A DNA stretch of 64,000 nucleotides from Streptomyces sp. NBC_00525 (GTDB lineage: Bacteria > Actinomycetota > Actinomycetes > Streptomycetales > Streptomycetaceae): the NCBI RefSeq assembly GCF_036346595.1, contig NZ_CP107834.1, positions 62,001 to 126,000 on the forward strand, read 5' to 3'. The notes below the pieces were generated by a model that saw only the letters and a program-made list of their open reading frames with translations, did no database searches and was not told the DNA's origin. The position numbers were made by a program, and so were the translations under genes. Each line of letters opens with the position of its first letter. Within the stretch, counting starts at the first letter, position 1. Below are positions 60,850 to 64,000 of the stretch, one piece after another.

Positions 60850-62672
60850 CGGCGGCCGGCGGGCGCCGGGGCGGCGGCAAGGACGGGCAGAAGAAGACCG
60901 ACCCCGCCACCGAGGCGTTCGCCGCCGGGCTCGCCCTCGTCAAGCGCAATCCGGCGTTCGCGGCGCTGGAGGCGTCGGTGTGCCGCCAGGACGCGTGCAC
61001 GCTGGCCCCGGCCGGTGGGCTGGCCGCCGTCACGTCGAACGGCACCATCCACGCCCACCCCACCAAACGGGCCGATCCGGCGGAGTGGGCATGGGCGCTC
61101 GGCCACTGTCTGCTGCACCTCGGCTTCGGCCATGTGCCCGCATCGGCGGACGGACCGCGCGAACAGCCGGACCGCTTCGACGTCGCGGCACGCTGCGCGG
61201 TCGTCAACCGCTTCCTGGTCAGCCATCCGGTGGGCCGGGCGCCCATCGCGCTGCCGGAGTCGTTCCCGGGTGGCGACGAGGAGCTGCTCGCCGCCCGGTG
61301 GCGCCGCGACGGCATTCCCGCCGCGTACGAACACTGCGGCACGGCGGGCAAGCGCCCGGACCAGGTCCTCGCCACCTGGAACGCCTGGAATTCCGCGGTC
61401 CCGGACTGGGAGACCGCCTTCGCGCACGCGCTGACCCGCAGCGTGTCCGCCGCGATGGACGTGGCCGGTGGCCGCCGCGACCGGACCACCGGAGAGCTCG
61501 CACCCCAGCGGCCCTGGGACCGTGCCCTGAACTGGTTCATCTCCTCCTATCCCCTGCTGGGCGGGCTCGCCGCGGGTCTGAAGATCGTGGCCGACGCCGA
61601 GCTGGCCCGGGCGCAGGGCATCGCCATCGCGGCGGTGAGCCCGGTCGCGGGCGAGATCTACATCAACCCGCTGCGCGGGTTCACCGACGAGGAATGGCGT
61701 TTCGTCCTCGCGCACGAGATGCTGCACGCCGCGCTGCGGCACGGCGAACGCCGTGGAGGCCGCGACCCGTTTCTCTTCAACGTGGCCGCCGACTACGTCG
61801 TCAACGACTGGCTGGTCCAGATGCGCGTCGGCGACATGCCCGAGGGGCTGCTGTACGACCCGGACCTGCGGGGCCTGTCCGCCGAGGAGGTGTACGACCG
61901 CATCGCGCACGATCTGCGCCGCCACCGCAGGCTTGCGACCCTGCGGGGCAAAGGTGCCGGGGACATCCTCGGCGAGCCGCTGCCGCATGCCGGTGCCCGG
62001 CCGTACACCGACCTGGACGAGTTCTACCGGCGCGGTCTGGTGCAGGGTTTCGACCTGCACCAGTACGGGCAGCGCGGCCTCCTGCCCGCAGGGCTGATCG
62101 AGGAGATCCGCGCCCTGTCGCACCCGCCCGTGCCGTGGGACGCGCGACTGGCCCGCTGGTTCGACGAGTACGTTCCCCGCCCGGAGCTCGTACGCTCGTA
62201 CGCGCGTCCGGCACGGCGGCAGGCCGCGACGCCCGACATCCCCCGCGCCGGCCGGTACTTCCCGCCCCAGGAGACGGCCCGCTGCACCTTCGGCGTCGTG
62301 CTGGACACCTCCGGCTCGATGAACAGCACCCTGCTCGGCAAGGCTCTCGGTGCCATCGCCTCGTACGCCGAGGCCCGAGACGTGCCCGCGGCACGCGTGG
62401 TCTTCTGCGACGCCGCCCCCTACGACGCCGACTACCTGCCGCCCGCCGAGATCGCCGGCCGGGTGCGGATACGCGGCCGCGGCGGTACCGAACTCCAGCC
62501 CGGCATCGATCTGTTGCAGCGGGCGGACGACTTCCCGCCGGCCGCACCGGTCCTCGTCATCACCGACGGCTGGTGCGATGTCCTGCGGATTCGCCGTGAG
62601 CACGCCTACCTGATACCGCAGGGGGCGTCGCTGCCGTTCACCCCGCGCGGCCCGGTGTTCCGGCTGACCTAG
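60846..62672 (+). CDS. DUF2201-like metallopeptidase with C-terminal VWA-like domain
   Basis: In this 608-residue protein the N-terminal DUF2201 (putative metallopeptidase) is evident by the zinc motif FVLAHEMLHAALRHGERR (HExxH near residue 285) and YINPLRGFTDEEW. The C-terminal VWA-like domain carries a MIDAS-like FGVVLDTSGSMNS (near 480) and PVLVITDGWCDVL. It probably forms a complex with the MoxR ATPase encoded directly upstream (4-base overlap). The biological role is unknown. Confidence 0.85.
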   Translation: MTAAGGRRGGGKDGQKKTDPATEAFAAGLALVKRNPAFAALEASVCRQDACTLAPAGGLAAVTSNGTIHAHPTKRADPAEWAWALGHCLLHLGFGHVPASADGPREQPDRFDVAARCAVVNRFLVSHPVGRAPIALPESFPGGDEELLAARWRRDGIPAAYEHCGTAGKRPDQVLATWNAWNSAVPDWETAFAHALTRSVSAAMDVAGGRRDRTTGELAPQRPWDRALNWFISSYPLLGGLAAGLKIVADAELARAQGIAIAAVSPVAGEIYINPLRGFTDEEWRFVLAHEMLHAALRHGERRGGRDPFLFNVAADYVVNDWLVQMRVGDMPEGLLYDPDLRGLSAEEVYDRIAHDLRRHRRLATLRGKGAGDILGEPLPHAGARPYTDLDEFYRRGLVQGFDLHQYGQRGLLPAGLIEEIRALSHPPVPWDARLARWFDEYVPRPELVRSYARPARRQAATPDIPRAGRYFPPQETARCTFGVVLDTSGSMNSTLLGKALGAIASYAEARDVPAARVVFCDAAPYDADYLPPAEIAGRVRIRGRGGTELQPGIDLLQRADDFPPAAPVLVITDGWCDVLRIRREHAYLIPQGASLPFTPRGPVFRLT

Positions 62673-62692
62673 GTGGAGTGCGGCCGAGGCCG

Positions 62693-63538
62693 TCAGGTGC
62701 CTGCCGTACGTGCCCCGAGTACCGGTAGCAGCCGCAGTTTTTCGTCGTCCGGCGAACCCGGGGTTGCGGTGTATACCAGCAGTGTCTGGTTCTGCTCCGG
62801 GTCCAGGAGGACCTGGCACTGGAGGGTGAGGACGCCCAGCTCGGGATGGCGTACGAGTTTGGGGTCCACCCGTGGCACGTCGATCTCGTGCGCGCTCCAC
62901 AGGGTGGCGAACTCCGTGCTGCGTTCCAGCAGGAGGTCGCGCAGGTGCTCGGCGCGACCCCCTGTCCCCTGGCGTGAGTAGGCGGCGCGCAGGCCGGAGG
63001 CGAAGAAGCGGCTGTGCAGCGGGTGGTCCTGCTCCGGGTACAGCAGCCGGGCGGCGGGGTCGGTGAACCAGCGGTAGGTGAGGCTGCGTTCAGGCCCGGT
63101 GAACTGTGTCTGGTCGCCGAGGAGCGCGATGGCCGCCGGTGTCTGGGCGAGGGTTTCCGCCACGTCGCTGACGACCTGCGCCGGCGTGTCGTCCAGCCGC
63201 CCGAGGATGCGCATCAGGCCGGGCGTGATGTGGTCGGAGCGCAGGTTCCCGGGGCGGGATGGAGTGTTGTGTCCGGCGATACGGAACAGGTGGTCGCGTT
63301 CGGCGAGCGAGAGGCGCAGGCCGCGGGCGATGGCGGCGAGCATCGGCTCCGACGGCTGCGGCCCGCGCTGTTGCTCCAGTCGGCTGTAGTAGTCGGTCGA
63401 CATGCCGCTCAGCGCCGCTGCCTCCTCCCGGCGCAGGCCGCGGGTGCGGCGGCGCGGCCCGCGGGGCAGTCCCACGTCCTCCGGTTGCAGGGCTTCGCGG
63501 CGGGTGCGGAGGAAGTCCGCGAGTTGTGCTCGGTCCAC
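62693..63538 (-). CDS. XRE/HTH regulator with MmyB-like ligand-binding domain
   Basis: This 281-residue protein has an XRE helix-turn-helix at 6-75 (LADFLRTRREALQPEDVGL...RRTRGLRREEAAALSGMSTDYYSRLEQQRGPQPSEPMLAAIARGLRLS) followed by the MLTR_LBD/MmyB-type domain (TPGLMRILGRLDDTPAQVVSDVAETLAQTPAAIALLGD...AELGVLTLQCQVL region). Such regulators often control a nearby SDR or oxidoreductase; here an SDR gene is next to it on the same strand. GTG 63538 is the start. Convergent with the VWA gene, 20 bases apart. Confidence 0.9.
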   Translation of the reverse strand: MDRAQLADFLRTRREALQPEDVGLPRGPRRRTRGLRREEAAALSGMSTDYYSRLEQQRGPQPSEPMLAAIARGLRLSLAERDHLFRIAGHNTPSRPGNLRSDHITPGLMRILGRLDDTPAQVVSDVAETLAQTPAAIALLGDQTQFTGPERSLTYRWFTDPAARLLYPEQDHPLHSRFFASGLRAAYSRQGTGGRAEHLRDLLLERSTEFATLWSAHEIDVPRVDPKLVRHPELGVLTLQCQVLLDPEQNQTLLVYTATPGSPDDEKLRLLPVLGARTAGT

Positions 63539-63628
63539 GGTTCCAGTCTCCCTCGTGGTTCCGGTGCCTGGGGTCCGGGCCGGTGGGTGGAGGTGTCCGG
63601 GTCGCCGGTCCGGGCGGCCCGGGTCCCT

Positions 63629-64000
63629 TCACAGCAGCATGCCGCCCGATGCCTCGATGCGCTGCCCGGTGACCCAGGACGTGCCCTCGGCGAGCAGCGC
63701 GGCAGCGGCGGCGCCGATGTCGTCGGGTTCGCCGGGGCGGCCCATCGCGGTGACGCCGCTCATCGTGGCGCGCATGTCCTCGTTGTCGCGGACGCCGCCG
63801 CCGCCGAAGTCGGTGCCGGTGGCACCGGGTGCGAGGGCGTTGACCGCGATGCCGCGCGGCCCCAGCTCCTTGGCCAGGTAGCGGGTGAGGACCTCGACGG
63901 CCCCCTTGGCCGCGGCGTAGGCCGCGGTCGGTGCGGCGACGAAGCGGGTCAGGCCGGTGGAGACGTTGAGGATGCGGCCGCGGTCCGCGATCAGGGGCAG
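63629..64000 (-). CDS. Short-chain dehydrogenase/reductase, 5' part beyond window
   Basis: The minus frame is open from the right edge to TGA 63629-63631 and gives the last about 123 residues of an SDR: GRILNVSTGLTRFVAAPTAAYAAAKGAVEVLTRYLAKELGPRGIAVNALAPGATGTDF with the catalytic Ser, Tyr and Lys (S-x-Y-AAAK), then GMLL at the end. It should reduce or oxidise an alcohol/ketone with NAD(P). Its regulator is probably the XRE gene just downstream. The N-terminal cofactor-binding Gly motif is outside the window. Confidence 0.93.
   Translation of the reverse strand: MPLIADRGRILNVSTGLTRFVAAPTAAYAAAKGAVEVLTRYLAKELGPRGIAVNALAPGATGTDFGGGGVRDNEDMRATMSGVTAMGRPGEPDDIGAAAAALLAEGTSWVTGQRIEASGGMLL

Noticed and set aside
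60690..62900. 736-codon minus frame opposite the VWA protein
   Set aside because: Antisense shadow with no domains; the plus strand carries HExxH and MIDAS motifs.
1..64000. CRISPR arrays, tRNA or rRNA genes, prophage, biosynthetic gene cluster
   Set aside because: No regularly spaced repeats, cloverleaf-like sequences, phage structural genes or PKS/NRPS/RiPP core enzymes were recognised. Only IS elements represent mobile DNA.

Overview
The window looks like a chromosomal segment of a Streptomyces or close actinomycete. Coding frames are very GC-rich at third codon positions, GTG and TTG starts are frequent, and several gene types are typical of the genus: a second tryptophanyl-tRNA synthetase with a tandem-Trp leader, a mycothiol-type maleylpyruvate isomerase, a large S8 protease, and DUF2199, DUF6000 and WapI-like proteins. 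Pseudogenes, nested insertion sequences and a lower-GC patch suggest an accessory or arm-proximal location. I saw no rRNA, tRNA, CRISPR array or replication origin. Assignments come from reading the sequence by eye; no database search was run.

Left part (1-24 kb): a partial beta-propeller gene, two decayed genes (phosphotransferase and glyoxalase-like), an attenuator-controlled trpS, a secreted subtilisin-like protease, then a degenerate IS5-family element. Next come a membrane-anchored protein, a STAND ATPase with a C-terminal HTH, a Rid protein, an exonuclease, a 2OG-Fe oxygenase and a ferredoxin. A lower-GC block (about 13.5-16.5 kb) holds an MFS exporter, an ArsR-like regulator and an Imm1-like protein. 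Two paralogous TPR-like proteins follow, and then an IS cluster: an IS5/IS427-type element apparently inside an IS481 relic, a lipoprotein gene, a NUDIX gene cut by IS DNA, and an intact second copy of the first IS.

Middle (24-36 kb): two convergent aromatic-degradation units. A TetR gene faces a six-gene meta-cleavage operon (hydroxylase, extradiol dioxygenase, hydrolase, hydratase, aldolase, acylating aldehyde dehydrogenase). An IclR gene faces a four-gene gentisate operon (gentisate dioxygenase, fumarylpyruvate hydrolase, maleylpyruvate isomerase, 3-hydroxybenzoate 6-hydroxylase type enzyme). Each divergent or upstream region carries a clear inverted repeat.

Right part (36-64 kb): a two-gene unit of an eCIS-core (DUF4157) polymorphic protein and a SUKH/SMI1-like candidate immunity protein; a phosphotransferase; a stand-alone respiratory set (cytochrome b, CtaF, CtaD); and a TetR/methyltransferase pair whose operator contains the methyltransferase start codon. 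Then a secreted triple-repeat lectin-like protein, a WapI-like protein, an overlapping DUF2199/unknown/DUF6000 operon, an MFS pump with a GntR-TetR hybrid regulator, a GNAT enzyme, a HEAT-repeat protein and a frameshifted MerR gene. The end carries a sigma factor followed by a nested hairpin and small ORFs, a MoxR ATPase/DUF2201-VWA pair, an XRE regulator and a truncated SDR gene.

The features most worth following up are the DUF4157/SUKH pair, the trpS attenuator, the operator that overlaps a start codon, the nested hairpin with small ORFs after the sigma gene, and the repeated use of CTAG by three IS insertions.
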